This document shows positions 11,951 to 13,182 of a stretch of DNA of 13,182 nucleotides, piece by piece (the first letter of the stretch is position 1; each line of letters starts with the position of its first letter). This stretch comes from JAAYBY01 sp964465385 (GTDB lineage Bacteria; Bacillota; Clostridia; Saccharofermentanales; UBA5734): positions 1 to 13,182 of the forward strand of contig CAYXIM010000053.1 in the NCBI GenBank assembly GCA_964465385.1, in the 5' to 3' direction. The position numbers and the translations under genes were made by a program. Below the pieces are notes generated by a model. That model had not been told where the DNA came from and did no database searches. It worked only from the letters and a program-made list of their open reading frames with translations.

Positions 11951-13182
11951 TCAGTTGGGTTTGTAAGCCGAAACCGCCTCCATTAAAGCAGTCATATCAT
12001 AGTCGCGCTTCAAGACAGCATCATCAGCTCGGGTTTCATTGTAGAAATCGTTTAACGCATCAATGTAGCCAGCTACATCAATATCGTCGGCATGCAGGGC
12101 CTGAATGCTTTGCTGGATTCGGTCTGCTAGACCTGGATAGAAGGAGCGGGCCAGCTCGCGAATACCGATGGCTTGACCAGCATCTACAGCTTCCCAAGAT
12201 GAGGAAACCGAACTTGACAGCAGGTGGCCGTAGTTTTCGGAGAAGTCAGCAATGGCCAGACCATTCAAGGTTGTCTCAACAACCTTGGTGGTTGTTTCTT
12301 TGTTGGACAACATATAGCGGTAGTATTCCTTAATTATATCCACGTTCTCGGTTTTTGCTGATACAGCACTGATGACACCAGCAACAGCCAGATAAGAAGG
12401 ATCACCTTTTTTCTGTGCCGGGAAAGGGATGTATTTCAGATCGAAGCCATCAGGCCAGTTGCCTTCCATTTCAGCTTCAAGCCAAGAGCCGCACGCATAG
12501 AAGAGAACGTTGCCGTTACAGAATTCCATCTGAACTTCGGAAATACTGGTCAGGGTGCTGGCGACAGGCTCAGTGTATCCTTCATCTATCAGCATCTGGA
12601 CCAAATCCAAGGCTTTTTTCACAGCAGGATCACTGTAGGCATTTTCTTCCAGGCGTTGCAGCTTTCCAAATGCTTCCAAATCAATGGAGCACAGCAGCGG
12701 GTTAAAGAAATAATTGTAAAAATATTCGCCACCAAAAGCAACTGAGTACAACAAAAGGTGCTTGCCGTCTGCTTTGGCTTTGTCTCCAAGGGCTACAAAT
12801 TCATCCCAGGTTTCCGGCAGGTCATAGCCTTTTTCTTTGAACATGTTGGCATCATNNNNNNNNNNTAGTGATGTCCGTCAACATAACCAAAAGACATCAT
12901 GGAGAAGTTCAGGATGTCACCGAGGGTCTTTGACGGGTCATCGACGCAAGGCACGTCATAAAGGAAATCCAGCGGCATCATGACGCCTTCGTCGATGGCA
13001 TCATAATAGGAGTATTTACCTGTATTGACGTCAAAAATATCGGGTGGCGTTCCTGCCAGTACGCGGCTTCTCAAAATGTCACCTGCGTCATGATCATATA
13101 CGATGATTGTTTCGAGGCCGGGGTAAACGGATTCAAGTTTGTTCAGAATTGGTGTTGCCATCTCACCCTGACCGCCAACCAT
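11951..13182 (-). CDS. Sugar ABC transporter substrate-binding protein, partial and split by an assembly gap
   Basis: The extracytoplasmic solute-binding lipoprotein or periplasmic subunit (SBP_bac_1 type, PF01547) that delivers substrate to the permeases. The right part (13182-12866) carries VYDHDAGDILRSRVLAGTPPDIFDV and ends in FGYVDGHH; the left part (12855-11951) continues with DANMFKEKGYDLPETWDEF, the standard sequence after the hinge strand, and runs to YKPN and a TGA stop at 11951. The signal peptide and first residues lie beyond the right edge, and the Met at 13182 is probably internal. The two parts are in different frames only because the 10 N at 12856-12865 do not reflect the true gap length; about 14-15 residues are expected there. 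Treated here as one gene, not as a pseudogene. The ligand is unknown. Confidence 0.85.
12856..12865. other. Assembly gap (10 N) inside the substrate-binding-protein gene
   Basis: Undetermined bases of nominal length. The right flank ends in the partial codon TAn (Tyr expected) and the left flank resumes with nAT (Tyr expected, giving YDANMF). Joining these in frame needs a gap of 2 modulo 3, but 10 is 1 modulo 3, so the true length is not 10. Confidence 0.95.

Noticed and set aside
12793..13182. Binding-protein gene as a pseudogene with a frameshift
   Set aside because: The frame change coincides exactly with a run of 10 N whose length is nominal; both sides are otherwise intact family sequence.
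1..13182. Transposon, phage, CRISPR or defence system
   Set aside because: No transposase, integrase, repeat-spacer array, terminal repeats or defence-type domains were found in any frame; all recognised genes are transport or metabolic.

Overview
The window reads as a draft or metagenome-derived bacterial scaffold: it holds two runs of N (10440-10471 and 12856-12865), and coding sequence is of balanced base composition with strong AAAGGAGG-type ribosome binding sites. That style is common in Firmicutes and some neighbouring phyla, but nothing here fixes the taxon. No rRNA, tRNA, CRISPR array, transposase or phage gene was seen.

Layout. Positions 1-632 are AT-rich and non-coding and end in a good sigma-70-like promoter. 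This drives the only convincing plus-strand gene, a metal-dependent amidohydrolase of the ACMSD/amidohydrolase-2 type (633-1652). Everything else is on the minus strand and reads from the right edge leftward. It starts with a sugar ABC importer: a substrate-binding protein (13182 to 11951, N-terminus outside the window and interrupted by an assembly gap), then a MalF-like and a MalG-like permease. No ATPase gene is present. Next come a NagA-like deacetylase (8789-9910), a NagB-like isomerase/deaminase (7761-8702), an FGGY sugar kinase (6241-7683), a neutral-ceramidase-like hydrolase (4870-6183), a small ATC-hydrolase-like protein (4378-4839), a second NagA-like deacetylase (3224-4378), a second small ATC-hydrolase-like protein (2749-3219), a Rho-independent terminator (2683-2727), and a second amidohydrolase (1666-2661). 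The last gene is a paralogue of, and convergent with, the plus-strand gene.

How the genes may work together (inference). The importer brings in an unphosphorylated sugar-like compound, the FGGY kinase phosphorylates it, NagA-like enzymes remove an N-acyl group, and the NagB-like enzyme isomerises or deaminates the product toward central metabolism. Around this core sit five further hydrolase-type proteins from three families. Several core enzymes differ from textbook NagA and NagB at functional positions: a changed ring-opening triad in the NagB homologue, and a longer Asp-to-His loop in both NagA homologues, one of which also lacks the expected phosphate-binding Arg. The use of an FGGY kinase rather than a ROK kinase or PTS is also unusual. 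The locus therefore looks like an uncharacterised catabolic system for an N-acylated amino-sugar-like or amino-ketose/polyol compound, not a standard GlcNAc operon.

Regulation visible in the sequence is mostly post-initiation: hairpins lie between binding protein and permeases, between the NagB-like gene and the kinase, and between the kinase and the ceramidase-like gene. A terminator sits directly ahead of the last gene's ribosome binding site. No regulator gene is present in the window.
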